Of a DNA stretch of 64,000 nucleotides, positions 25,980 through 36,300 are shown piece by piece. How positions within the stretch are numbered: the first letter of the stretch is position 1; every line of letters starts with the position of its first letter. The translations under genes were made by a program, and so were the position numbers. Source of the stretch: Nocardioides cavernae (GTDB taxonomy: Bacteria > Actinomycetota > Actinomycetes > Propionibacteriales > Nocardioidaceae); contig NZ_JACCBW010000005.1 of assembly GCF_013410035.1 (NCBI RefSeq), positions 124,001-188,000 of the forward strand. The letters run 5' to 3'. The notes under the pieces were generated by a model. That model made no database searches, was not told the DNA's origin, and saw nothing but the letters and a program-made list of their open reading frames with translations.

Positions 25980-28728
25980 GCTTCGCGGCTCCGCACACGG
26001 TCTTCACGTCGCAAGAGACACACTTCGACTTTTCGGGCTTCGGCGTGAAGTCGCGCTTCTTGAGCAGGGCGGCTGCCTTGATGACCGTGGCTTCGGCAGC
26101 TTTCACCGCGTCCGCGGTGATGTCGACCGTGTGACGGGTTGTCGTACTCATGTCGTGGATGAACGCGGCCCCGACGGTGAGCCCTTCACGGCGGCCGGCG
26201 TCGGCGTAGACCTGAAGTTGGAGCGGGTGAACCTCCCCACCAGTGGCGGTCTTGTAGTCAACGATGGCGAGGTTGTCGATCACGCCGTCGTGTTCGTCGT
26301 AGATGACGTCGGCGCGCCCGCTGACGACGACGCCGTCGAGGTAGAGCTCGAAGGGGCGTTCCGTGGCCCAGGTCCTCTTGATGTCGTCCTGATTCTCCTT
26401 CACGTACTTGAAGACGAGTAGTCGCGCCTTCTCGCGCATCTCCTTGTGAGCCGCCTTGTTGGCGAACGGCAGGAAGAAGTCGGACGTGAGCAGGTCGTTG
26501 ATCTGCTTTGGAGTCGGTAGCTTCCCCGTGGCGCGGGCGTGCTCGGCGATGACGCGCATGATGTGGTGCACCGCGTTGCCGTAGCCGATCTCGGACTTCA
26601 CCGGCGGCATGAAACCGAGTTCGTTGCGAAGCAAGTACGACTGTGGGCACGAGATGTAGGCCTCGAGCTCGGAGTACGTCACCGCCAGGTCGGGCATCTC
26701 GATGCCCCGCGGCTCCGCGCCAGTCGGAAGTCCCGCGCTGGACGCCAGGGCCTGCGCCTCGAGAATGTACGGAGACGCCTTCGTCGCGTTCTTTGTGACC
26801 TTGGAGTGCGACGAGAGGGAGACCCAGTCGCGCGCGCGGGTCAGCGCAACGTAGAAGAGTCGACGCTCCTCGGCGTCTGATCCCTCGTAGCGAGCAGCTT
26901 CGAAGAGATCGCGGGGTATGAGCCAGTCCTTGACGCGCCCGGAACGGCTTGACGGGAACCGACCCTCGGTCAGTGAAGGCAGGAACACGACGGGCCACTC
27001 CAGGCCCTTTGCCCCGTGGATGGTGCCCAGTGCGACGCCGTCACCGAGCAGATCCTCCTCGCCGTCGAAACCGTCGTAGCTGCCAGTCGCATAGTTGACG
27101 AGCAGGAGGGCGAAGTTGCGGTAGAACCACTCGTTTCCGACGGCTCCGCCGACCTGCTCCGACGGATTCTCCGGGTCCCGCCGTGAGCGTCGGGTGACCG
27201 ACTCGTAGTCGGCAAGGACGTTGGTGAACCGGGCGAGGGTGCCCAAGCGGTTGCGCTGGTGGGCGTCTGAGAGGTCCCACTCTGCGATCCTCAGCAGGAC
27301 AGTCAGGTCATAGAACTCCCGGACGAGGCTTGGATCGAAGTCCGGAGGGTCCTGCGTCGTCTTGGACTTCCACCGGATCAAGTGGCCCTGGAGCTTCTGG
27401 ATGTCGTCGTCGTTGAGCCCGAACGTGCTCCGGTAGTCGTCGAGCAGGTCGGGAAGGAAAGTCTTCTCGCGCTTGATGAATCGTCCAGGCGCCCAGTCGA
27501 CGCCGGAGAGCCAGGCGAACGTCGCTCCGAAGATGGCCGCCTCCGGCTGCTCGAACAAGCCGGTGCGGCCACCGGGTTGCACAGGGATCTTCGAGATGTC
27601 GAGCGCATCGAGGATCTTGGTGTACGCGTTGCGACCTCGCACCAAGATCGCGATGTCCTGGTAGCGCACGCCTTGCGCATGTAGGGCCTCAATATCGAGG
27701 GCAATGGCGTCCGCCTCGTCCTGCTCGGCATCGTGGCCGACAGCGATAGAGACCGCCGGCCCGGCCTCCGCGCGGAACAAGCCCATCTCCTTCGCTAAGC
27801 GCCCCGGAATCGACTGAGCGAACCCGTTGGCGAGCTGCACGATGCCCGGGCGTGAGCGGCGGTTGATCAGCAGGTTGAACTGCGTGACGCCGGGATAGCG
27901 GTCCTTGAAGGAGACGATGTTGTCGACGTTGGAGCCGCGCCACTGGTAGATCGCCTGGTCGTCGTCCCCGACGACCACCACGTCGGCGGTTCCGTGCGGC
28001 TTCGACAGGAGCCGAATGAGTTGTTCCTGCGCCGGGTTGACGTCTTGGTACTCATCGACGATCAGGTGCTTTAAGGCGGCGGTGACCGCAGCGCGGATCT
28101 CGGTGTCCTCGAGCGCGCGTACGGCCTCGACGATTTGGGTGCCGAAGGACATGAACCGGTAGCCATCGAGCATCGCGTAGTAGAGCTCAGCAGAATCGCG
28201 GAACGTGCTCTCGGGCAGGTCTTCCACCCTCATTAGCTCGTTCTCAACGATGTCGATGTTCTCCTGGAAGGCAGTGATTCCCCGGAACAACTTCTCGTCG
28301 GGATCCAGGCGGCGGAGCTTCAGCCGGTTAGCCTCGCGGTACAGCAGGTTGGTCAGCTGATTCGGGTCGAGCGGCGTGTACGTCTCATACTTCGCAACGT
28401 ACGTCTGGAGCAGTCGGAAGCAGAAGCCGTGGATCGTGCCAACGTACAGTCGGCCGAGCTGATCGGTCGCGGTGTCACCCATCTTGGCCGTGACCCGCTC
28501 GCGAATGCGCTCCTTGAGCTCGGCCGCTGCCTTCTCGGTGAAGGTGAAGGCCACGATCGACTCGGGGGTTTCGCCGTCGGCGAGCAGCGACGCGACGCGC
28601 TGGGACACCACCTCGGTCTTGCCGGATCCGGCAGCAGCGATGATCTGCACATGCCCACCACGATGGGCCACTGCCGCAGCGGCCTCGCCTTCGAGTGTCG
28701 GGATTGTGTCGGTGGGTTTTGCTGACAT
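25972..28728 (-). CDS. UvrD/PcrA-type SF1A helicase with C-terminal RecB-like nuclease domain
   Basis: 918 residues from ATG 28728. The helicase part has IIAAAGSGKTEVV (Walker A, about 29-41), FTFTEKAAAELKERI, VGTIHGF, LIVDEYQDVNPAQ, VVGDDDQAIYQWRGS, GTIHGAKGLEWPVVFLP and LFYVALTRARDW. The C-terminal 250 residues form a PD-(D/E)XK domain (SGRADVIYD, then AIVDYKTATGG, then QLQVYAD) and end in CVSCDVKTVCG, which could hold metal with an earlier Cys (SCPQSYLL). Such fused UvrD-RecB proteins work in end resection, DNA repair or defence (AdnA/B-like domain order). It converges on the split-Dna2 operon and is divergent from the type III RM operon, 100 bases away. The frame is intact. Confidence 0.88.
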   Translation of the reverse strand: MSAKPTDTIPTLEGEAAAAVAHRGGHVQIIAAAGSGKTEVVSQRVASLLADGETPESIVAFTFTEKAAAELKERIRERVTAKMGDTATDQLGRLYVGTIHGFCFRLLQTYVAKYETYTPLDPNQLTNLLYREANRLKLRRLDPDEKLFRGITAFQENIDIVENELMRVEDLPESTFRDSAELYYAMLDGYRFMSFGTQIVEAVRALEDTEIRAAVTAALKHLIVDEYQDVNPAQEQLIRLLSKPHGTADVVVVGDDDQAIYQWRGSNVDNIVSFKDRYPGVTQFNLLINRRSRPGIVQLANGFAQSIPGRLAKEMGLFRAEAGPAVSIAVGHDAEQDEADAIALDIEALHAQGVRYQDIAILVRGRNAYTKILDALDISKIPVQPGGRTGLFEQPEAAIFGATFAWLSGVDWAPGRFIKREKTFLPDLLDDYRSTFGLNDDDIQKLQGHLIRWKSKTTQDPPDFDPSLVREFYDLTVLLRIAEWDLSDAHQRNRLGTLARFTNVLADYESVTRRSRRDPENPSEQVGGAVGNEWFYRNFALLLVNYATGSYDGFDGEEDLLGDGVALGTIHGAKGLEWPVVFLPSLTEGRFPSSRSGRVKDWLIPRDLFEAARYEGSDAEERRLFYVALTRARDWVSLSSHSKVTKNATKASPYILEAQALASSAGLPTGAEPRGIEMPDLAVTYSELEAYISCPQSYLLRNELGFMPPVKSEIGYGNAVHHIMRVIAEHARATGKLPTPKQINDLLTSDFFLPFANKAAHKEMREKARLLVFKYVKENQDDIKRTWATERPFELYLDGVVVSGRADVIYDEHDGVIDNLAIVDYKTATGGEVHPLQLQVYADAGRREGLTVGAAFIHDMSTTTRHTVDITADAVKAAEATVIKAAALLKKRDFTPKPEKSKCVSCDVKTVCGAAKLK

Positions 28729-28779
28729 ATGCCAAGGCTACGGGCGATGAACCGTCCAGAACCTGCGAACGGCCGGGGT

Positions 28780-28794
28780 TGTCGGCACTAGCCT
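28780..28794 (+). promoter_or_regulatory. Putative promoter element of the type III RM operon (TGTCGG-CACTAGCCT)
   Basis: TGTCGG (28780-28785) is directly followed by CACTAGCCT (28786-28794), related to the elements at 1062-1083 and 21974-21995 but without their 7-base spacer. TAGCCT fits TAnnnT and ends 34 bases before the mod start codon. The element lies in the 100-base divergent gap with the UvrD-like gene. Confidence 0.35.
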
Positions 28795-28828
28795 GCTGGT
28801 TGCACGTCTGACGAGAGATTGGGAGCGC

Positions 28829-30631
28829 ATGAGCGACGAAGTGGTGAAGGTCGAACTGGAGTCGCCGGATCTGGCAGCCGAGAAGTTGGCTGCCTTCCAG
28901 GACCTGTTCCCGGGCGTCCTCGCCGACGGCATCCTCGACGCCGGCCGGTTGGGCGAGTTGCTCGACACCGAGGTCGCCGCGCCTGCAGATGGGCGCGAGC
29001 GCTTCGGTCTTATGTGGGCTGGCAAGCAGGGGGCGGTCCGCTCGCTGCTGGCTCCGAGTCGCGGAGCGCTGTTGCCCGAGTTCGACAAGTCGACGAACTT
29101 CGACGAAGCGCGCCACACGTTCATCGAGGGCGACAACCTCGAGGTGCTGAAGCTCCTGCAGAAGGCCTACAACGACAAGATCAAGCTGATCTATATCGAC
29201 CCGCCGTACAACACTGGTAATGACTTTGTGTACCCGGACGACTTCAGCGACGGATTGACCGCATACCTGGAGTTCACGGGTCAGCTCGACGAGACCGGAA
29301 ATCGTAGGTCGGCAGCCGTTGACAGTGTGGGCCGGCTGCATTCCCGTTGGCTGTCGATGATGTACCCGCGACTGGTACTGGCTCGAAATCTCCTCACCCA
29401 GGACGGCGTCCTCGCGGTTTCAATCGATGACAACGAGTTCGCAAATCTGCGGGCCCTGCTCGATGAGATCTTCGGCCCTGAATGCTTCATGGGCACCTTG
29501 GTGTGGCGCCGTCGCCAGACCCCTGACAGCCGCAACAAGTCGCGGGTCTCGTCGGATCACGAGTACGTGCTGCTGTACGGGCGGAGCTTGGGCTCGGCGC
29601 TGCGTGGGGCAGACATCGACCTGACGAAGTACAAGAACCCCGACGACGATCCGCGAGGGCCGTGGACCAGCGAGAACCTGACCGGCTTGGCAGACGCAAA
29701 GGCCCGCCCCAATCTCCACTACGACATTGTCGATCCCGAGACGGGCCGGGCCTATCCGCCTCACCCGGATCGGGGCTGGGCCAAGGCCAAGGCGACGGTT
29801 GATGCTCTCATCGCCGAGGGGAGGATTCTGTTTCCGAGAAAGCCTGACGGACGGCCGCGCGAGAAGAAGTTTCTGGCGGATCTTCGGTCCGAGCGAACGG
29901 GGTTTTCGACGTGGCTGGAGTCCGACGTGGCCGGCTACAACTACACGGCGACCCGCGAGCTGACCAAGCTGCTTGGAGGGAAGTTCTTCGATTTCCCGAA
30001 GCCGCTCGAACTAGTGCGCACCTTGGTTGACCAGGTTACGGAGCCTGGGGACCTGGTGCTGGACTTCTTTGCTGGTTCCGGGACAACGGGCCAGGCCGTC
30101 CTGGAGCTTGACTCGGAGGGCGGGTCCGGCCGCCGATTCGTACTTGTGCAGTTGCCGGAGCCCACGGACGCCGGTCCATACTCTTCGATCGCCGAACTCA
30201 CGCGCGCACGGCTATCGGCCTGTGCCGCCGAGGTCAAGGAATCCGGGCTTCGCTCCTTCCGCCTCAGTCCGAGCTGTTTCCGCGACGAGACCTCGGCGGA
30301 CCCGGAGGACCTCTTCGATCTGCGCGAGTCGACGTTGGACGATGGCGACCATGTGATGGAAGAGCTCGCCGGAGAGATTCTTCTCAAGGAGGGTGTTGCT
30401 CTCGACGCCCGGTGGACCCGCGACAAGGCTGACTCCGCTGAGGTCATCTCGGCCGATGGCGTCGCTGTTGTGCTGAGCCTCGACGTCACCGAGGCCGTCG
30501 CGAGCGCTGCCATCGCACTCGAGCCACGGGTTCTAGTCTTCCTTGAAGATGGATTTGCCGGACGTGACGCGGTTAAGACCAACGCATTCACGAACGCCAA
30601 GAACCTCGGCATCACGGTGAAGACGGTCTGA
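28829..30631 (+). CDS. mod: Type III restriction-modification DNA methyltransferase (Mod)
   Basis: 600 residues from ATG 28829, with GGGAG five bases upstream. The catalytic motif IV IDPPYNTGND is at about 123-132 and comes before the SAM-binding motif I DFFAGSGTTGQAV at about 412-424, the beta-class order shared by type III Mod proteins. The region between (about 190-370) is the likely target-recognition part. These enzymes methylate adenine at N6 on one strand of a short asymmetric site and bind Res to form the complex. The res gene starts at the mod stop (TGATG), as usual. The recognition sequence cannot be read from the protein. Confidence 0.92.
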   Translation: MSDEVVKVELESPDLAAEKLAAFQDLFPGVLADGILDAGRLGELLDTEVAAPADGRERFGLMWAGKQGAVRSLLAPSRGALLPEFDKSTNFDEARHTFIEGDNLEVLKLLQKAYNDKIKLIYIDPPYNTGNDFVYPDDFSDGLTAYLEFTGQLDETGNRRSAAVDSVGRLHSRWLSMMYPRLVLARNLLTQDGVLAVSIDDNEFANLRALLDEIFGPECFMGTLVWRRRQTPDSRNKSRVSSDHEYVLLYGRSLGSALRGADIDLTKYKNPDDDPRGPWTSENLTGLADAKARPNLHYDIVDPETGRAYPPHPDRGWAKAKATVDALIAEGRILFPRKPDGRPREKKFLADLRSERTGFSTWLESDVAGYNYTATRELTKLLGGKFFDFPKPLELVRTLVDQVTEPGDLVLDFFAGSGTTGQAVLELDSEGGSGRRFVLVQLPEPTDAGPYSSIAELTRARLSACAAEVKESGLRSFRLSPSCFRDETSADPEDLFDLRESTLDDGDHVMEELAGEILLKEGVALDARWTRDKADSAEVISADGVAVVLSLDVTEAVASAAIALEPRVLVFLEDGFAGRDAVKTNAFTNAKNLGITVKTV

Positions 30632-33375
30632 TGGCTGTCGATATCAAGTTCGACGCCAACCAGCAGTACCAGCGCGACGCTATTGACAGCGTCGTAGAGC
30701 TGTTTGCCGGCCAGGAGTCGATGCAGCAGGGCGTAGCGGTACCAGGGTTCGGCGACGAGGGAACCCTCGAGTCGTTCCAGGAGTTGGTCTTCGGCAACTC
30801 GCTTGCTCTGGCACCGGAGACTGTCCGAACCAACCTTCGCCGCATCCAGGACCGAACCATCGAGCTCGAGGATGGTTCCGTCGTTCCTTCGGTCGCCGAG
30901 CCCCTCCGCCGCGCCCTGGAGTCGGGGGAGATGCCTCTCGAGTTCTCAGTCGAGATGGAGACCGGCACCGGCAAGACGTACGTCTATCTCCGAACGATCG
31001 CGGAGCTGCACCGCCAGTACGGGTTCAACAAGTTCGTCATCGTCGTACCCAGCGTGGCCATCCGCGAGGGTGTCTTGTCGAGCCTGAAGCTGCTCCGCGA
31101 GCACATCAGGGACATCTACGACGGGCTGCAGTACGACTACTACGTCTATGAAAGCAACGCGCTGACCCGAGTTCGCCAGTTTGCGACGGCGTCCCACCTC
31201 CAGATCATGGTCATCAACATCGCAGCGATGACCGGTGACGCGAACAACCGTGTCATCCACCGCCCAACGGACGCGATGAACGGCTATGCGCCCATCGAGT
31301 TCCTGCGCGCCTGCCGACCCGTCGTGATCATGGACGAACCGCAGAGCCTGGACGGGCCGACGCAGAAGCCGGCGATCGATGAGCTCCAGCCGCTGTTCCG
31401 CGTGGCGTATTCGGCCACGCCACCGACGGAAAAGAGCGGGCTCCCGAAGGCCCATCTCGTATACCGCCTGACGCCCGTCGATGCGTACGCGGCCAGGCTG
31501 GTGAAGAGGATCGGAGTCCTCTCGATCACCAAGGATGCTGATCTCAACGAGGCGTACGTCGAGATCTCGAAGATCAACGCCACCCCGACAGGCGTCACGG
31601 CTACGGCGATCATCCACAAGGCCACGCGCCAGGGAACAAAGCCGACGCGCGTGACTCTTCGCAAGGACGACGACCTGTTCGAACTCAGCGGTCGACGCGA
31701 CCTCTATCAGGGGTGGGCGGTCGAGGACATCCATGCCGAGGCCGGTGTCGTCGAGTTCGGCAACGGGCGCAAGGTGGCGGCTGGTTCCTCGACATCGGAG
31801 GCCGACGAGCAGCAGTTGAGGTTGATGCTGCGCCAGGCGATCGAGAGTCACTTTGAGAAGGAGTTGCAGCTCCTTCTCCAGAAGCGCCGCGGACAGATCT
31901 CGGCGCGGATCAAGCCGCTGACGCTCTTCTTCATCGAGAAGGTCGATCACTATGCGCCGGAGGACGCCAAACTGCGTGTCTGGTTCGAGGAGGAGTACGC
32001 GCGGCTGCTCGGCGACGGGCGATTCCGTGCACTGACCATGCCGGCGGTAGAAGACGTCCACGACGGCTACTTCGCTGTGACGGCACGAGGTGTGGCGAAG
32101 GAGGCGCGCCCCGACTCCAAGGACGCAGCCGACGCCTTCGAGCGGATCATGCAGAAGAAGGAGGAACTGCTCGGTTTCGACGAGCCGCTCCGGTTCATCT
32201 TCAGCCACTCCGCGCTTGCAGAGGGTTGGGACAACCCAAACGTGTTTACGATCTGCAACCTGCAGGACGGCAAGTCGACCATGCGGAAGCGCCAGCAGGT
32301 GGGCCGCGGTCTTCGACTCCCCGTCATGGAGAACGGTGAGCGCTGCCATGTCGAAGAGGTCAACCTCCTGACCGTCATCGCCAAGGAGTCGTTCTCCACT
32401 TTCGCCTCGGCCCTCCAGAAGGAGATCGAGGAGGAGACGGGAGTCGCGTTCACGGGCCGCGTCGTCAACCTCCGCGAGAAGAAGAAGCTGCGGCTCAAGG
32501 AAGAGGTCCTCGGCTCACCGCTGTTCGCTCAACTCTGGGAGCGCATTTCGCCACGGACCTCGTACAAGCTGCACTTCTCGTCGGATGATGTCGTCGGCGA
32601 CGCCGTCAAGCGCATCAACGCTCTTCCGGACCTCGAGCCCGTCAAGTTCCGAGTGTCGAAGGATGTCGTAGAGATGGGGGCAGCGGGGCTCACCGGCTCC
32701 GACCTCCGCGACCGCGGCGCGATGAAGCTCGAGAGCGAGCGCAAGATGCCCGACGTCGTCGGGGAGCTGTGTCGACGGCTTCCCCTATCGAGGGCAACGA
32801 TCGTCCGCATCCTTCGGGAATGTGATCGGTTGGACCAAGTCACCAGGAACCCTGCGGTCTTCATCGACGAGGTTGCGGAGTCGATCAACCAAGCGCTGTA
32901 CAACCAGCTGACGGACGGCATCGTCTACGAGCCGGCGGGGGAGTCCTGGTCCGTCGATCTCTTCCGGGAGCGTCACCAGGACGAAACGGTGGCGCCGCGG
33001 GTAGTTCCGGTCGAGAAGAGCGTGACCGACCACGTTGTCTGCGACTCGGACGTGGAGGAGCGGTTCGCACAGTTCCTAGACAAGCGCGTGGACGTCCCGC
33101 TCTTCGTGAAGTTGCCGGAGTGGTTCAAGATCCCGACGCCGTTAGGCAACTACAACCCTGACTGGGCGTTCGTCCGCGAAGAGACTGTGGGTCAATTCCT
33201 GTATCTCGTGCGCGAGACGAAGGGCGGACCGGACATCGAGAAGCTCCGGTTTGAAGCCGAAGGCTGGAAGATCAAGTTCGGAGAGGCCCACTTCAACGCG
33301 TTGAAGGTCGACTACTTCTTCGGGCACGACCCCGAGGTTCTCGTTGAGCTCTCGCCCGACTATCCGGCGTCATAG
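30631..33375 (+). CDS. res: Type III restriction enzyme, Res subunit
   Basis: 914 residues, starting at the ATG that shares a base with the mod stop. SF2 motor: METGTGKTYV at about 109-118, IVVPSVAIREG, VVIMDEPQSL with Asp235-Glu236, AYSATPP, then HSALAEGWDNPNVFTICNL and RKRQQVGRGLRLPV as the later motifs. A nuclease domain ends the protein: Asp844 in NPDWAF and Glu862-x-Lys864 in VRETKGG form a PD-(D/E)XK site. The complex with Mod translocates or slides on DNA and cuts when two sites in opposite direction meet. All key residues are present, so the system is probably active. Eight bases separate it from the next gene. Confidence 0.92.
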   Translation: MAVDIKFDANQQYQRDAIDSVVELFAGQESMQQGVAVPGFGDEGTLESFQELVFGNSLALAPETVRTNLRRIQDRTIELEDGSVVPSVAEPLRRALESGEMPLEFSVEMETGTGKTYVYLRTIAELHRQYGFNKFVIVVPSVAIREGVLSSLKLLREHIRDIYDGLQYDYYVYESNALTRVRQFATASHLQIMVINIAAMTGDANNRVIHRPTDAMNGYAPIEFLRACRPVVIMDEPQSLDGPTQKPAIDELQPLFRVAYSATPPTEKSGLPKAHLVYRLTPVDAYAARLVKRIGVLSITKDADLNEAYVEISKINATPTGVTATAIIHKATRQGTKPTRVTLRKDDDLFELSGRRDLYQGWAVEDIHAEAGVVEFGNGRKVAAGSSTSEADEQQLRLMLRQAIESHFEKELQLLLQKRRGQISARIKPLTLFFIEKVDHYAPEDAKLRVWFEEEYARLLGDGRFRALTMPAVEDVHDGYFAVTARGVAKEARPDSKDAADAFERIMQKKEELLGFDEPLRFIFSHSALAEGWDNPNVFTICNLQDGKSTMRKRQQVGRGLRLPVMENGERCHVEEVNLLTVIAKESFSTFASALQKEIEEETGVAFTGRVVNLREKKKLRLKEEVLGSPLFAQLWERISPRTSYKLHFSSDDVVGDAVKRINALPDLEPVKFRVSKDVVEMGAAGLTGSDLRDRGAMKLESERKMPDVVGELCRRLPLSRATIVRILRECDRLDQVTRNPAVFIDEVAESINQALYNQLTDGIVYEPAGESWSVDLFRERHQDETVAPRVVPVEKSVTDHVVCDSDVEERFAQFLDKRVDVPLFVKLPEWFKIPTPLGNYNPDWAFVREETVGQFLYLVRETKGGPDIEKLRFEAEGWKIKFGEAHFNALKVDYFFGHDPEVLVELSPDYPAS

Positions 33376-33383
33376 GTCCGCAA

Positions 33384-36300
33384 ATGGCGAGTCCGATCGA
33401 TCTGGTACGCAGCCTTACCACTGACGGGCTTGACGCCCTCCGCTCCGAAGTGAAGGCCGGCCGCGTCGAATCGGCACTTCGGGCGCTACGCCAGCGTGAT
33501 GCTGGTGCGGAGATCGTCCGCGAGCAGTATGCGGGTCGCTACCCCCTGGAACTCGTCCAGAACGCGAATGACGCAGTGGCCACGGAGGGTGCAGCGGCGG
33601 CACACATCAAGTTCGTGGTTACCGACTCCGCCCTACTGGTGGGCGACACGGGTGCAGGGTTCGGAACGTCGCAGGTCGGGGCGATCTGCGACCTCGCGCA
33701 ATCGTCCAAAGACCCTCGCAAGAGCGTGGGTTATAAGGGATTGGGATTCAAGTCGGTCGCGGAGATTACAAACACCCCGCAGATCATCTCGGGTGAACTC
33801 CGGTTCTGCTTCGACCGTGCACGTCTCCGCCGGGAGGTCGAGGCGATTGTCGGGCGGACCCTGGATGACGACTTCCCGCTCCCTGACTACGCCTTCCCGT
33901 TCGAATTGTCGGACGCGGATCTCGGCGCAGACGTCGCCGCTGTCTCGGATCTGCAGGCTGGGGGCTTCAGTACCGTCATGAGGCTCCCTTTCCGCGACGA
34001 CGCCGCGGCAGAGGACGCCGTCACCCACGTTGCCGAAACCATCGTCCCTCGGCTCCTCCTGTTCCTGGATGCCGCAGAGTCACTCGAACTGGTCGGCACC
34101 ACATCAGACTTTTATGCACAGGCTCTCCGTGAGGGCGACGACAACCAACAGTACGTGATCCTCCAGGCCGATGATCGGTCCGAGGAGTTCGTGCTCTACC
34201 GCAACATTGTTCCGATCCCGGACCATGACCTGGTCTCCGAGCTCGGCAAGGCGTGGCGTCAGGTCGAGGCTGTGCGGATCGCAGCCGCGGTGCCGCTCGA
34301 CGACACCGGTCAGCCTCGAGCGACGGCGGCCGAGCCACTTCACGTGTACTTCCCGACAGAGGAAGAAACGGGGCTCTCGATCATCTTTAATGCTGACTTC
34401 CAGGTCGAGCTCGACCGTCGCCGGATCGCGTCGTCAGGGCCAGCGGGCATGTACAACGACTGGCTTGCCAAGGAACTCGCTGAGTTCGTGGCAGACGCCG
34501 TTGTCCCGGACCTGACTGGCCGTTTCGGAGGCGCGGCCACGGTCGATGTCTTCGCTCCCCATGGGCCAGCAACCCACACAGGAGAAGGGGTGATCGCTGC
34601 ACTATTCGATGAGCTCCGCGACGTCGCATGGATTCCGTGTCAGGACGGTGAACTGCGCGCGCCGGCCGATGTGTGGCTCTTGCCCGATTCGGTGCCTTCT
34701 GTTGCCGATGTTCACGTCTGGCTGGCACTACCCGAGCTCGTCCAGCCGGAGGTTGAGGGCGGCCAGCGATCGCGCACGCTCCTTGTGAGCGAGTTCGAGT
34801 GCCGGGAGTTGAATGAGCAAAGCGCCCTGTCGTTGCTGGAGCCAGGGCCTGACTCCGACGCCACGATTTACTACGACTTTCTGGTGGAGTGGTCGCACAC
34901 GGCGGGCTACCTGTTCGGCGCAGGACTCAGGGGATGCAAGTGCGTCCGCCTGCAGGACGGCGATTGGGTGCGGCCAGCGGACGACCCGAAGCCCTTCCTT
35001 CCCCGCCAACGGGCCGAAGAAGAGTTCCCGCCCGGGCTCCACATCCCGGTTGCCGACCTTCCCGACGTGGAGGGTGTCGTGGACCTACTCGAGCGAGCAG
35101 AGATGGAGCCGTTGACGTGGCGTGCACTCGTCACGGACTTCCTGATGCCTCGTCTGACGGACCTTGACCTCGACGAAGCGGAGCGACGCGACGCGCTCGC
35201 GACTCTGCGAAGCTACTTCGACTCTATTCGAGGCGAAGGCGCCGGTGACCGCGAGATCCGCGATGCCGTTCGCGAGACCCTTCTGCCGGCGCGCGACGCA
35301 GGCGTGACGGATGGCGTTGCGTTTCTCCCCGCCTACGACGTCTACTTCGGGTCCGACTGGCTAGCGGGTGCCGAATTGGAGGCGCTTTATGGCCCATTTG
35401 GATATGCCGAATTTCTGGCGGTCGACTCGACGGACCCGGAGGCGGATTTCTCGTTCTACGAATGGATGGGTGTCCAGGTTCGTCCGGCGGTCGTCGAGTT
35501 AGGCCCCCACGACGGTCCAAGTTCCTGGCGATACGGTCAGGCCTTCGCGCAAGCGAGCGTTTGCCCGCAGGGTCACCCTCAGAGTCAGAGGCTCCAGTCG
35601 GCACCGATGATTGATAGAGCCGATGCCATCATCGAGAGCGGGGACGCCCTGCGCCTGACGGTGCTGTGGCGACATGTCGTGGCTGACTGGGACTCCTATT
35701 ACCGTGAGGCGTTGGTCGCCACCTGGCGCTGCACTGCCGGTGCCCACAAGGTAGATAGGAACCCGCGCGACCGCAGTTTCGACTCGGCAGCGGGAGTCCT
35801 GCTCAAGACGGAGGCCTGGATCCCGGCTATCCGCTCTGGTCGGCACGTGATTGCCGCGCCGAGTGACGTGTGGCGTCCCGCACCAGGATCTCCCGCCGCA
35901 GTGACGGCATTGCTCACCACGCTGGCTGTCCATGCCCCGCGACCCACCCAGGGCATGGCTGAAGTCCTCGGCCTCGTGGATGCGGCCAGGGCGGACGCGC
36001 CTGCGGTCGTCAAACTCCTCGAGCGGTTGGAGCAGGAGAGCGAGGAGCTTCCCTCGCTCTCGGAGGATGTCGCGGCGGCCGGTGCCTGGCTGTTCGCTCA
36101 ATTGGAGGGCGCCGAGGGGACGGGGAGTCTGGAGCACGGGTCAGTGCCGATCGTTGCCCGAGTCAGGGGAGCACTCCGATTCGTCCGGCGTCCTTTCATG
36201 ATCCGCGATCCGCTGCTAGCAGAGGTGTGGGCAGACACTGTTGCCGTTTACGCCGGTGACAGTCACTTGCCACTGGTTCTCACGTCCCTCGAGATCCCGA

